Assembly: GCA_040218045.1 (NCBI GenBank)
Contig: JAVJQA010000011.1
Coordinates: 44,264 to 108,263 of the forward strand
Origin: Marinoscillum sp040218045
GTDB taxonomy: Bacteria; Bacteroidota; Bacteroidia; Cytophagales; Cyclobacteriaceae
Direction: 5' to 3'
Length of the DNA: 64,000 bases
Positions 31,603 to 39,969 of this stretch are shown piece by piece. Below the pieces are notes generated by a model. That model searched no databases. It saw only the letters and a list, made by a program, of their open reading frames with translations, and had not been told where the DNA came from. Made by a program: the position numbers and the translations under genes. Numbering within the stretch: the stretch's first letter is position 1; each line of letters starts with the position of its first letter.

Positions 31603-32706
31603 TTGAAGTCTCACGTTAGGATATTGATTTTAGAAGAAGACCCATCTTTAACCAAGAAGTTGGAAGATGAACTTTTTGCTTCCCAAATCAATGTAGAGTT
31701 TTATATACTAGGAAAAGGTCACGGTACTTCAGAAAATTTTGGTACGTTTTGTCCAGATTTAATTTTGTCTGATTATTCATTTCTACAATCAGATTTAATG
31801 AGTGCGTGCCTGGAGAGGTTCACAAATATCCAGGTAGTAATGGTTGGTTCTAACCGTCCCAACTGGGAGATCATCAATTGCCTGAATATCGGGATGAATG
31901 ACTATCTGGACATGAACCATATCGATCGATTACCTGTCATCGTTCACAAGGCCATTCTTGATAGTGAGATCCGAGACGATTATGATAGGCGCTATGCTGA
32001 TTTGAATAAGGCTTATCTCACACAGCGAACTCGTTTTGCCAAACAACATGCATTAAATGAAGAAGAGCGGTTTCACCTCGCCCGAGAGATACATGATGAT
32101 CTTGGTCAGGTTTTAAGCGCCTTGAAGATAGACATCAGCATGTTAGGTCGCCAGGTTTTTGAGCGCCAGCCTTTTGACAAGGTAGAGGCAAAGGGAGACT
32201 ATGATGAGATTATGCGCAGGTTAGAGCGACTAACAGGTACGGTAAAATCAATATTAGCTAATTTAAGACCGGAGATTTTGGATGAACTGGGTGTCATAGA
32301 GGGAATAAGATGGTTGGTGGATAAGTATAAGAAAAATAATAATATTAAATTTGAGGTGTCCCTGCCTGAAGTTTTAAAAGGCGATAGGGTCTTTCCAATT
32401 ACCTTATACCGTATTGTTCAAGCGACTCTCACCAACATTGTTCGCCATACGGATGCAACTTTAGTGACCATTTCATTAAAGATGCAAAAAGACATGTTAT
32501 TGTTAACCATAGGTTGTGATGGCATGGAAATTTCGAAAAATGAATATAAATTGATGAATGTTGAAATTCGTGAGCGCGTCGGATTTCTGGATGGAAAGCT
32601 GGAAGTTGGTGCTCGGAAACCAAAAGGGAAAAGATTAAAAGCTACTATACCTTTCGGAAAACAGCTAAGGATGATTAATTATGATAAAAGTTATTATAGT
32701 AGATGA
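31603..32706 (+). CDS. Histidine kinase with N-terminal receiver-like domain (HisKA_3, NarX/LiaS type)
   Basis: The protein has 367 residues and no membrane segment. Residues 1-115 resemble a receiver: RILILEEDPSL and LILSDYSF keep an acidic pair and an Asp, but the conserved Lys position reads YLDMNHID, so function may be altered. A coiled coil leads to HisKA_3 with the phospho-His in REIHDDLGQVLSALKID, RPEILDELGVIEGIRWL, and a reduced HATPase domain ending near RLKATIPFG. The start is TTG; no in-frame ATG lies nearby. The end overlaps the NarL-type regulator gene by 26 bp, its probable partner. Position at the end of the exopolysaccharide locus and an array promoter suggest a role in that regulon. 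Confidence 0.8.
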   Translation: MKSHVRILILEEDPSLTKKLEDELFASQINVEFYILGKGHGTSENFGTFCPDLILSDYSFLQSDLMSACLERFTNIQVVMVGSNRPNWEIINCLNIGMNDYLDMNHIDRLPVIVHKAILDSEIRDDYDRRYADLNKAYLTQRTRFAKQHALNEEERFHLAREIHDDLGQVLSALKIDISMLGRQVFERQPFDKVEAKGDYDEIMRRLERLTGTVKSILANLRPEILDELGVIEGIRWLVDKYKKNNNIKFEVSLPEVLKGDRVFPITLYRIVQATLTNIVRHTDATLVTISLKMQKDMLLLTIGCDGMEISKNEYKLMNVEIRERVGFLDGKLEVGARKPKGKRLKATIPFGKQLRMINYDKSYYSR

Positions 32707-33313
32707 TCACTCAATAATGAGAGCAGGGTTGGCCAAAATCCTTAAGGATGAGCCTGACATGCATGTGGTTTGCGAAGCTGATGGTTACGCGCCATTGATG
32801 GAATTCCTGAAATCCAATGAAACGGATATTGTTCTACTGGATATTACCATGCCCGGGAAAAATGGCCTTGAAATCTTAAAGGAGCTACGTCACATCTATC
32901 CAGACATCAAAGTACTGATGCTGAGCATGCATCCTGAAGACCGTTTTAGTGTACGCACCATTAAAGCCGGGGCTGCAGGTTATATCAACAAAGAATCAGC
33001 TACAGAAGAATTGGTTAGTGCAATCAGAAAAGTCCATAGTGGGGGGAAATTCATCACCCCAATCGTTGCTGAGATATTGGCTGATACTTTTGAGCAAGAC
33101 TCTGAAAGACCATCCCATGAGCGCCTGTCAGACCGGGAATTTCAAATCCTAAGAATGATCACCTCGGGTAAAAAAGTAAAGGAGATAGCAGGCGAACTTT
33201 TTCTAAGCCCTGCGACTGTCGCCACTTACCGAAGTAGAATCATGGAGAAGATGAACATGCGCTCAAATGTAGAATTAACGAATTATGTGCTTCGCAATAA
33301 TCTAATTGAATAG
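32681..33313 (+). CDS. NarL/FixJ-family response regulator
   Basis: The protein has 210 residues. The receiver has DD in VIIVDDHS, phospho-acceptor Asp in VLLDITMPGKNG, Ser in LMLSMHPED and Lys in YINKES. The C-terminal LuxR-type HTH (about 148-205) contains LSDREFQILRMITSGKKVKEIAGELFLS and VATYRSRIMEKM (given as positions and key parts). It is co-transcribed with the overlapping kinase gene. It is a candidate regulator of the locus, although the 11-bp ladders seen at its promoters are more typical of OmpR/PhoB-type winged-helix proteins than of NarL-type dimers. Confidence 0.9.
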   Translation: MIKVIIVDDHSIMRAGLAKILKDEPDMHVVCEADGYAPLMEFLKSNETDIVLLDITMPGKNGLEILKELRHIYPDIKVLMLSMHPEDRFSVRTIKAGAAGYINKESATEELVSAIRKVHSGGKFITPIVAEILADTFEQDSERPSHERLSDREFQILRMITSGKKVKEIAGELFLSPATVATYRSRIMEKMNMRSNVELTNYVLRNNLIE

Positions 33314-33330
33314 TAAGTATCTACAAAGGA

Positions 33331-33401
33331 TTTATGACAACCTTGTCATAAATTTAACCACAAACATATCTTCTATTATTTAGCTAAACCTTGGCTAAAC
33401 C
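33331..33401. promoter_or_regulatory. Perfect dyad and 11-bp direct repeats upstream of the pseudo-receiver regulator
   Basis: TTTATGACAA / TTGTCATAAA (33331-33352) is a perfect 10-bp inverted repeat with a 2-nt centre, too tight for a normal terminator loop. GCTAAACC at 33383 and 33394 is a direct repeat with 11-bp period. Both lie between the NarL-type gene and the next regulator. Confidence 0.35.
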
Positions 33402-33584
33402 CTACAATAAGGGCTAATCTTTATTTGTTGTTGCTATTTGTTTATCTAATAAGCTTTTATTTTAATAAGCTTATTTACAGAATGTCGTCTGCTGGATTAC
33501 GAATCTTTCATCGTTTTGCCTCTTTTACAGCAGTTTTCGTTGTTCTAATTTTATCTCAAGTTAAAATTAATAAACACGACTACC

Positions 33585-34640
33585 ATGCAACATTTACATA
33601 TAGAGAACAACTTGAATAACCTTAACACGCCATTTTTTATAACGCCTGACCAGAAGGAATCAACAACTGAAGATTTCAGCCTTTTTGGATTTAAGGATAA
33701 TGAGCAAAATAAGGAAGGTAAGCATACGGTACTTTTGATGAATTGTGAATCCAAAGTATCTCAGGCATTGAAAAAGTTCTTGTCAGAAGAGAATTATGAA
33801 ATGCTCAACACTGATGATGCAGAGCTTACTTATAGAACAATTGAATCAATAAACCCGCAGCTTCTTATTTTGGGAGTAAATGAGTATTCGGTAGAATTAC
33901 TCAACAAAATCAATGCAATTAAAGGCAATCCGCATACTGCTTTCTTGCCTGTGATTGTGTACACAGAGAAAGCGCTTTCCATAGACAAAGCTGACACATT
34001 GTTTGCTGCCGGAGTAATAGACTGCATCAGTAGTGACATGAACGCCAACAAACTGTGCTTAAGGTTAAAAGCGACATTTCTTCAAATCAACGCTCTCAAC
34101 TCTTATCGTAATAGGGAGCAATCCATCAGGGAAAAGAATGGAAAGTTGGCTACTGAGTTGGAAAGTCTTCAACATAAAATGGAAACTGGTCAACGCAAAG
34201 CTCTTGCACATCTGGAGCTGTTGATCCACTCAAAAGAAGTGAAGGAGACTATTGTTGATAAAATCAGTTCTTTAAAGCCTTATCTTAACGTGCATGGAAA
34301 GGCCAAATTGAAACAATTGACACGTCAGATCAAATGGGAGCTAAGTGAGGAAGAAGACTTAAGCCTGGAGCGCAAGTTTGATGAGTCCAACTTTGATTTC
34401 TATCAAAGGCTAGGAACAGAAAGTGAAGAACTTACCCGATATGAGATGAGGCTTTGTGCTTACCTGAGGTCTAACAACAGCAGTGCTGATATTGCGAGAA
34501 TTACACGCAAAACAGCCAACTGTATCAATGTGGCCTTCGCCAGGATTAGGAGCAAGCTGAACCTTAAGAATAATAACGAGCTCAAGTCATTCCTAAGAAG
34601 CATTGTGTCTTCAGACAATGAAGTGATGATGGATTATTAA
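33585..34640 (+). CDS. Pseudo-receiver protein with coiled coil and LuxR-like HTH
   Basis: The protein has 351 residues. After a ~45-residue polar lead, residues ~47-170 follow the receiver fold, but the acidic pocket is LLMNCESKV and the phospho-acceptor strand reads LLILGVNEYS. The catalytic Asp residues are absent and phosphorylation is unlikely. A coiled coil with a charged segment (about 180-280) leads to a C-terminal HTH with TRYEMRLCAYLRSNNSSADIARITRKTANCINVAFARIRSKLNL (about 290-335), the variant found in Bacteroidota regulators related to Y_Y_Y-domain proteins. It is the third regulator in a row here. The signal may be protein-protein contact instead of phosphate. Confidence 0.7.
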   Translation: MQHLHIENNLNNLNTPFFITPDQKESTTEDFSLFGFKDNEQNKEGKHTVLLMNCESKVSQALKKFLSEENYEMLNTDDAELTYRTIESINPQLLILGVNEYSVELLNKINAIKGNPHTAFLPVIVYTEKALSIDKADTLFAAGVIDCISSDMNANKLCLRLKATFLQINALNSYRNREQSIREKNGKLATELESLQHKMETGQRKALAHLELLIHSKEVKETIVDKISSLKPYLNVHGKAKLKQLTRQIKWELSEEEDLSLERKFDESNFDFYQRLGTESEELTRYEMRLCAYLRSNNSSADIARITRKTANCINVAFARIRSKLNLKNNNELKSFLRSIVSSDNEVMMDY

Positions 34641-34692
34641 GTAATTTAGGACTATTGTGCCCCCCTTTTTATAACCAGCGGTGAAATCCGTT

Positions 34693-34725
34693 AACGCTTG
34701 TCCATCCCGGGCAAGCGTTTTTTTT
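34693..34725 (+). terminator. Terminator of the pseudo-receiver regulator gene
   Basis: AACGCTTG / CAAGCGTT stem with an 11-nt loop, followed by an uninterrupted run of T. Confidence 0.85.
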
Positions 34726-34763
34726 GTAGGAACTGTATCAGTAGAAAAGTCAACCTGAATTTA

Positions 34764-34913
34764 TGCCGTTTAGTTAAGCCTTTACAATTTGGTCATTCCG
34801 ACTGGAGTCTTTGTTATAAACAAGGTTGAGGTAAAGATTCTCTACCTGTATTGGGCAGGGTAGGTTAACAGAATGACTTTCTGAAGTGCGATTAGAACTA
34901 TAAATAAACGGCA
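34764..34913. repeat. MITE-like inverted-repeat element
   Basis: TGCCGTTTA at 34764-34772 is matched by TAAACGGCA at 34905-34913. An inner pair GGTCATTC / GAATGAC resembles the ends of other palindromic elements in the window. No ORF lies inside. Confidence 0.4.
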
Positions 34914-34967
34914 ATGAAAGGAAGGGTCGTATTATCTAGTTCCTGCATCATAAAACTCCTTTGTGGC

Positions 34968-35061
34968 CCACATTTGTGGAAGGCCTCGTAGAGCACAATT
35001 TTCCTTCTCCACATTTGTGGGAGTACTCGACAAGCTCTTGTTTACTTTGCCACAAATGTGG
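34968..35061. repeat. Three 12-bp palindromes spaced exactly 41 bp
   Basis: CCACATTTGTGG lies at 34968 and 35009 and its complement CCACAAATGTGG at 35050. Starts are 41 bp apart both times, about four helical turns. The 29-nt stretches between them are only loosely similar. Convergent gene ends flank the region (34640 and 35156). Confidence 0.6.
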
Positions 35062-35114
35062 AACACTAAAAGACTGATGAGATCAGTATTCTGCCCCTGT
35101 ACATGGAAAGACAC

Positions 35115-35142
35115 AAAAAAAGCCTTTCATTTCTGAAAGGCT
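35115..35142 (-). terminator. Terminator of the nif3-zinc ribbon operon
   Basis: AGCCTTTC / GAAAGGCT stem with a 6-nt loop, followed on the minus strand by seven T; 14 bp past the stop codon at 35156. Confidence 0.8.
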
Positions 35143-35155
35143 CCTAATATTTTGA

Positions 35156-35929
35156 TTATTTCTTAGCTCTGCTTGTTCTTCGTTTTGGTTTTACTTCCTC
35201 CACGATTTCATCTTCTACATCTGCCAGGATTCTACCGCAGTGTTCGCAGACAATAATTTTCTTCTTTTCCCTGATCTCAGCTTGCATCTGAGGTGGTACC
35301 ACGTTGAAGCATCCACCACATGCGCCTCTTTTTACAGATACTACAGCGAGACCATTTCTCATATTCTCCCTTACTTTTTCGTAAGACTTGAATAGTCTGT
35401 CTTCAACTTGCTTAGAAGCTTTGTCACGGTCTTTCAGAAGCTTTTGCTCATCAGCCTCAGATTCCTGGGTGATAGTTTCTAGCTCAGATTTTTTGGTGTC
35501 AAGGTCTTTGCCTCGCTCACTTAATATACCTTCAGTTTCTGCTATTTCTTCTTTCTTGATATCAATCTTAGCATAAGATTCTTTGATTCTTTTTTCCAGA
35601 ATCTGAATCTCTAACTGCTGCAACTCTACCTCCTTGGTAATCGCGTCATACTCACGATTATTTCGGACATTCATTTGCTGTTCCTCATACTTCTTGATGA
35701 GTTTTTCAGCATCCTTGATTGCAACCTTATTGTTATTGATATTTTCCTCCAGATCAGAAAGCTCCTGGTTTTGCTTTTCAATTCTCGTTTGGTATCCAGC
35801 GATCTCATCTTCAAGATCCATCACCTCATCTGGCAATGCACCTCTCATTTTTATTAGTTCGTCACGTTCAGAATCGATGGATTGTAATTTTACGAGGCTG
35901 TCGAGCTTTTTTGCTACGGTGTTTTCCAT
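35156..35929 (-). CDS. Coiled-coil protein with C-terminal C4 zinc ribbon (CT398-like)
   Basis: The protein has 257 residues. Residues ~10-180 form a long heptad-rich coiled-coil hairpin. A zinc ribbon follows with Cys pairs in RGACGGCFNVV and IVCEHCGRIL, then a basic tail (KPKRRTSRAKK). This is the conserved COG1579 family, thought to bind nucleic acids or act as a chaperone-like adaptor. It follows the nif3 gene after 6 bp, an order common in Bacteroidota. Confidence 0.85.
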   Translation of the reverse strand: MENTVAKKLDSLVKLQSIDSERDELIKMRGALPDEVMDLEDEIAGYQTRIEKQNQELSDLEENINNNKVAIKDAEKLIKKYEEQQMNVRNNREYDAITKEVELQQLEIQILEKRIKESYAKIDIKKEEIAETEGILSERGKDLDTKKSELETITQESEADEQKLLKDRDKASKQVEDRLFKSYEKVRENMRNGLAVVSVKRGACGGCFNVVPPQMQAEIREKKKIIVCEHCGRILADVEDEIVEEVKPKRRTSRAKK

Positions 35930-35935
35930 GCAGTA

Positions 35936-37039
35936 TTACAAATAATTGATTGGATTAGTCTGTACCTCCGATAAACGGAGTGCAATATTAGTGAATTTTT
36001 TGCTTAAAATATCATAAAGTAAATCCTTTGTGAACTGTTCGCTTTCGTAGTGCCCGATATCAGCCACTATGATCTTATTGTCCGCTTCGAAAAAGTCATG
36101 ATATTTAAAGTCACCCGTAATAAAGACATCAGCTTTTGCACCAATTGCTTTACTCAATAAGAAACTACCAGCACCACCACACACTGCTATTTTTTTTACT
36201 GTTTTAGTATGAATCGGTGTATGGCGGACACAATTCGTTTTCATGGTTCTTTTAAGATAGGAAAGAAACTCGAAGGGGTCCATTTCATTTTCTAAGTGGC
36301 CCACCATTCCTGACCCCACTTCCTGATGTTTGTTATCAAGTGAGGAGAGGTAATACGCTACTTCTTCATATGGATGTGCCTGATGGAGGGCTGATAGCAC
36401 TTTTCCACTGATATGTGTTGGAAAGATTACTTCAATCCTATCTTCATTTACTGATTCATCCACATTCGAAAAACCAATGTGGGGATTGGTGTTTTCACCA
36501 GGTCTGAAAGTACCCGTACCATCCACACGAAAGCTACAGTGGTCATAATTGCCAATTTCTCCAGCACCGGCAGCATATAAAGCTTTCAAAACAGAATCTG
36601 TGGTTTCTTTGGGTGTAAAGGTCACCAGTTTGGTAAGAATGCCTGATTTTGGATTCAGAGTCTTAGTATCAATTAATCCCAGTTGATCGCAGATTTTCTT
36701 ATTAACTCCAAGTAATACGTTGTCCAGGTTGGTATGGATGGCATAGAGTGAAATATCATGTTTGATGGCTTTTATTACACACTTTTCCACCCAATGTGAT
36801 CCTGTGAGTTTTTTCAATCCTTTAAAAATCAACGGATGATGAGCAATGATGAGATTGTGACCCGCCTCGATGGCTTCATCAATTACCGCTTCGGTGATGT
36901 CTAGTGTGATCAACCCTGAAGTGAAATCAGAGTTGGGATCACCAACCATAAGCCCACTGTTATCGTACGACTCTTGATAGGCCAGGGGAGCAAAAGTCTC
37001 TAAATAATTGGTTATATCTTTGATTCGCATGAGGCTCAT
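35936..37039 (-). CDS. Nif3-like dinuclear metal-centre protein
   Basis: The protein has about 367 residues. MRIKDITNYLETFAPLAYQ opens the family domain. Metal-ligand segments are NLIIAHHPLIFKG, LYAIHTNLDNV near the middle and IVADIGHYESEQFTKD at the C-terminus, with a central CutA/PII-like insert (about 125-235) as in Bacillus YqfO. The family is universal and binds two metals; its reaction is not settled, and a GTP cyclohydrolase-like label is often misapplied. The long reading from 37228 overlaps lpxK on the other strand and is unlikely. Starts at 37039 or 37030 are both possible. Confidence 0.85.
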   Translation of the reverse strand: MSLMRIKDITNYLETFAPLAYQESYDNSGLMVGDPNSDFTSGLITLDITEAVIDEAIEAGHNLIIAHHPLIFKGLKKLTGSHWVEKCVIKAIKHDISLYAIHTNLDNVLLGVNKKICDQLGLIDTKTLNPKSGILTKLVTFTPKETTDSVLKALYAAGAGEIGNYDHCSFRVDGTGTFRPGENTNPHIGFSNVDESVNEDRIEVIFPTHISGKVLSALHQAHPYEEVAYYLSSLDNKHQEVGSGMVGHLENEMDPFEFLSYLKRTMKTNCVRHTPIHTKTVKKIAVCGGAGSFLLSKAIGAKADVFITGDFKYHDFFEADNKIIVADIGHYESEQFTKDLLYDILSKKFTNIALRLSEVQTNPINYL

Positions 37040-37042
37040 TTT

Positions 37043-38080
37043 ATGATTTGGTGGCAAGCTATCTTCTTTCCTTTCGCACTTCTTTTTGATCTGATAACCA
37101 GAATCCGTAATTGGATGTATAAAAAAGGTTTCAGGGAATCTACTCGCTTTGATGCAAATGTAATTGCTGTGGGTAATCTCGCAATAGGAGGAACGGGTAA
37201 AACACCCATGATTGATTACCTTATTCAATACTTCTCCAGTAAAAACCTTAAAGTGAGCACTTTGAGTAGGGGTTATGGTAGAGAGACGCGTGGTTTCCGG
37301 CTGGCTGATTGGGGAGACTCAGCTGCTACAATCGGAGATGAACCTTATGGTTACTTCCTGAAGTACAAGGGGAAAGTACCCGTGGCAGTTGGAGCAGAAA
37401 GAGACCTGGCCATATCAGAACTCCTTCTTCATCAGCCTGATACTACTGCCGTGCTCCTGGATGATGCCTTTCAGCATAGACGAGTTACACCTACTGCTAA
37501 CATTATGCTTACTACCTATCAAAATCCGTTTTATCAGGATTTTCTTTTGCCTGTAGGCAGGTTGCGTGAATCAAGAAAAGGAGCTGATCGGGCAGATATT
37601 ATTATTGTCACCAAGTGTCCTTCCTTTTTAGCTGAGTCTGACCAAGTGAGAATGAAAACGCAGATTGCACAATATTCTAATGCGAAGGTGTTTTTTATGT
37701 CTATTGAATATTTGGAACCCAAACCTATTTTTGAAAATCAAATACCTCTGCACAATCGGGTAGTGGCTATTTCGGGGATGGCTCAACCACAGCCCTTTGA
37801 GCAATATATTTCGAGTAAGTACCAGATTACCCTGACGCATCACTATCGGGATCACTATAAGTACAAAACTGAAGACATACGTGACATTACGCGTGAGCTC
37901 AGCTCAAATGTTAGTTTGATTACCACGGAAAAGGATATGGTCAAACTTCGCTCATTTCAAGAATTGAAAGAATACTCCTGTTTTTATATTCCAATTCGAA
38001 TGAAATTTCTAAAAGATGAAACGTTATTCTATTCAACACTAGACTCAATGCTTAATTACTATGCACAAGAGTCTAATTGA
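37043..38080 (+). CDS. lpxK: Tetraacyldisaccharide 4'-kinase
   Basis: The protein has 345 residues. An N-terminal membrane-associated helix is followed by the P-loop VGNLAIGGTGKTPM, then VSTLSRGYGRETRG, IGDEPYGYFLKYKG, VAVGAERDLA and VLLDDAFQHRRV. These are the LpxK signatures for phosphorylation of lipid A precursor at the 4' position on the inner face of the inner membrane. The start lies only 3 bp from that of the divergent nif3 gene, so each promoter must lie in the other coding region or both genes are read from beyond. The end overlaps the porin gene by 20 bp. Confidence 0.93.
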   Translation: MIWWQAIFFPFALLFDLITRIRNWMYKKGFRESTRFDANVIAVGNLAIGGTGKTPMIDYLIQYFSSKNLKVSTLSRGYGRETRGFRLADWGDSAATIGDEPYGYFLKYKGKVPVAVGAERDLAISELLLHQPDTTAVLLDDAFQHRRVTPTANIMLTTYQNPFYQDFLLPVGRLRESRKGADRADIIIVTKCPSFLAESDQVRMKTQIAQYSNAKVFFMSIEYLEPKPIFENQIPLHNRVVAISGMAQPQPFEQYISSKYQITLTHHYRDHYKYKTEDIRDITRELSSNVSLITTEKDMVKLRSFQELKEYSCFYIPIRMKFLKDETLFYSTLDSMLNYYAQESN

Positions 38081-39968
38081 TTATACTTTTGCCATCGTGA
38101 AAAAAGCACTGCTCTTCTTTACTGTACTTTTAACCTTCCGGGCTGTTGGTCAGATCACAGATGATTCAAGTGAGTTGGTCTATAGTGCAAAGACTGCCCA
38201 GATTATTTTTGAGAGTGATCTTAAGAACAATATTGAGAAGGAGCGACATCCGGATACTACCCTGTATAACCTGGAGAAATTCACTGAGCTCGACAGGCGT
38301 GATCGGAAATATCAGGATTTGGGAAACAATGGAACAGCCATGTTCCCAATATTCTACCCGGTTCCCTCACAAATAGGCAGAACGAGTGGATTGTATGCTT
38401 ATGATACCTACATGGCTACTCCTGATAAGATCAGGTATCATGATACCAAATCGCCATATATTGATCTCAATGTTGTATTTGGAGGTGGTGGACGATCAGT
38501 TGTGGATTTCTCCTTTAGCAGGAATGTGGACAAAAACTGGAATTTAGGATTTGATATTTATCGGATCACCTCAGATAAGCAAATTGGCAAAAGCGGACAG
38601 CAAGACCGCAATTCCGTAGGGACCGTTTTTGATATCTACACTTACTATAAAAAGCCCGATGCGAAATACTCAGCGATGTTCAATTTGACCAATATGGGAT
38701 TTGACATTGAGGAAACTGGTGGAGTATATCTTGAAAATTTTGAAAATGCGAATTCAGCTGAAATCTTTATTTATGAAGATTCTGATATTCAGCTAAATGA
38801 GGCACGAACATCAGATGATCGTTTTCAGGTTCATTTGTTCCACCAATACGAATGGCAGAAACAAATTCAGTTCTATCACCAGGTAGATTTCCTAAATCAT
38901 AAAACTGGCTATCAGGATTTTCTTGAAGGAAGTTTAGCATCAGCTGACTACAACACCTACCGTGATTTTTACGACGATTTTTTGATTGCACCTGATAGTA
39001 CCTATGAGTTGTTTAAGTGGCGGGAACTGACCAATGAGGCAGGAATCAAAGGTGATCTAGCAAATATCTTCTACCGGCTTTATCTGAAGAGAAGAGATTT
39101 GAATTTTGATAATCTCTATCGTGACCCAACAGATCATTTTAGCGAAACCTATTTGGGCGGGTATACAAGATTTGATTGGCGTGACAAGTTCAATATTGAG
39201 GCAAATGCAGAAATCCTGCAAAGTGGGGAGTACAAGCTAATTGGTAATTTAAACTCCGAATTGATCTTTGGTTCATATAAATCCATTCGATCAAAGCCAA
39301 GCTTCATTTCAGAGCAGTATTTTGGAAATCATCACGAATGGAATCAGAACTTCAATTCGGCTTTCACCAATGAAATCCGGGGTGGGATACAGGTTGACCT
39401 GGGTTTTCTGAAAATCAGACCACAGGGTAGGCTTTTGTCTATTGATCAATTCACCTATTTCGATGAATCGAAAACAGCAAGGCAAAGTAACGACCTGGCT
39501 GTATTTGCTTCTCTTGGCGGTGATTTTAATATCAGATTATTTACCAACCGAAGCCTGAAAGAAGGATTCCATTTACAAAATGAAGTTTATTATACCAATG
39601 TAACTGGCGGTGGTGCCAGTAATGTAACAGTTCCCGAGTTGTTTTATAATGGACGCTATTTTTGGCGAGGTGCCATTTTTAAAAAGACCATGGGAGTAGA
39701 GGTAGGAGTGAATTTGCACGGCAAGTCAACTTATTATGCAATGGCTTATGCTCCTGAAATCCAACAATATTATCTCCAGAACGATATAGCGATTGATCAG
39801 TTCATTACCGCAGATGTGTTTTTCAATATGCGGATCAACAACTTAAGGGCTTTTGTGAAGATGACTAACGCGAGTCAACCTGCAGATGGTGGATACTTCA
39901 TCACACCATATTATCCAGGTTTGAAGCGAACTGTAGATTTTGGAGCTAGATGGTTATTCTTTGATTGA
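38061..39968 (+). CDS. Putative outer-membrane porin (Porin_10-like)
   Basis: The protein has 635 residues. A signal peptide has its hydrophobic core at KKALLFFTVLLTFRAVGQ. The remainder is a beta-barrel-like series of amphipathic strands rich in aromatic residues (SPYIDLNVVFGGGGRS, NWNLGFDIYRITSDKQ, YYMAYAPEIQQYY-like end region), closing with VDFGARWLFFD, an aromatic-terminated final strand typical of outer-membrane barrels. The composition fits the Bacteroidota putative porin family. A GTG at 38097 would give a more usual short signal peptide and a 16-bp gap to lpxK. Confidence 0.75.
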   Translation: MHKSLIDYTFAIVKKALLFFTVLLTFRAVGQITDDSSELVYSAKTAQIIFESDLKNNIEKERHPDTTLYNLEKFTELDRRDRKYQDLGNNGTAMFPIFYPVPSQIGRTSGLYAYDTYMATPDKIRYHDTKSPYIDLNVVFGGGGRSVVDFSFSRNVDKNWNLGFDIYRITSDKQIGKSGQQDRNSVGTVFDIYTYYKKPDAKYSAMFNLTNMGFDIEETGGVYLENFENANSAEIFIYEDSDIQLNEARTSDDRFQVHLFHQYEWQKQIQFYHQVDFLNHKTGYQDFLEGSLASADYNTYRDFYDDFLIAPDSTYELFKWRELTNEAGIKGDLANIFYRLYLKRRDLNFDNLYRDPTDHFSETYLGGYTRFDWRDKFNIEANAEILQSGEYKLIGNLNSELIFGSYKSIRSKPSFISEQYFGNHHEWNQNFNSAFTNEIRGGIQVDLGFLKIRPQGRLLSIDQFTYFDESKTARQSNDLAVFASLGGDFNIRLFTNRSLKEGFHLQNEVYYTNVTGGGASNVTVPELFYNGRYFWRGAIFKKTMGVEVGVNLHGKSTYYAMAYAPEIQQYYLQNDIAIDQFITADVFFNMRINNLRAFVKMTNASQPADGGYFITPYYPGLKRTVDFGARWLFFD

Positions 39969-39969
39969 T

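Noticed and set aside
33425..33619. 64-codon frame before the pseudo-receiver gene
   Set aside because: AT-rich intergenic sequence with incidental hydrophobic codons; it overlaps the real start at 33585 in another frame.
34968..35061. CRISPR-like array of three repeats
   Set aside because: The repeat is only 12 bp and palindromic, intervals are fixed at 29 nt, and there is no cas gene in the window.
38084..38091. Perfect TACTTTTG box as a promoter for the porin gene
   Set aside because: It lies inside the proposed coding start with no -33 element at the right distance and would leave almost no leader; probably chance.
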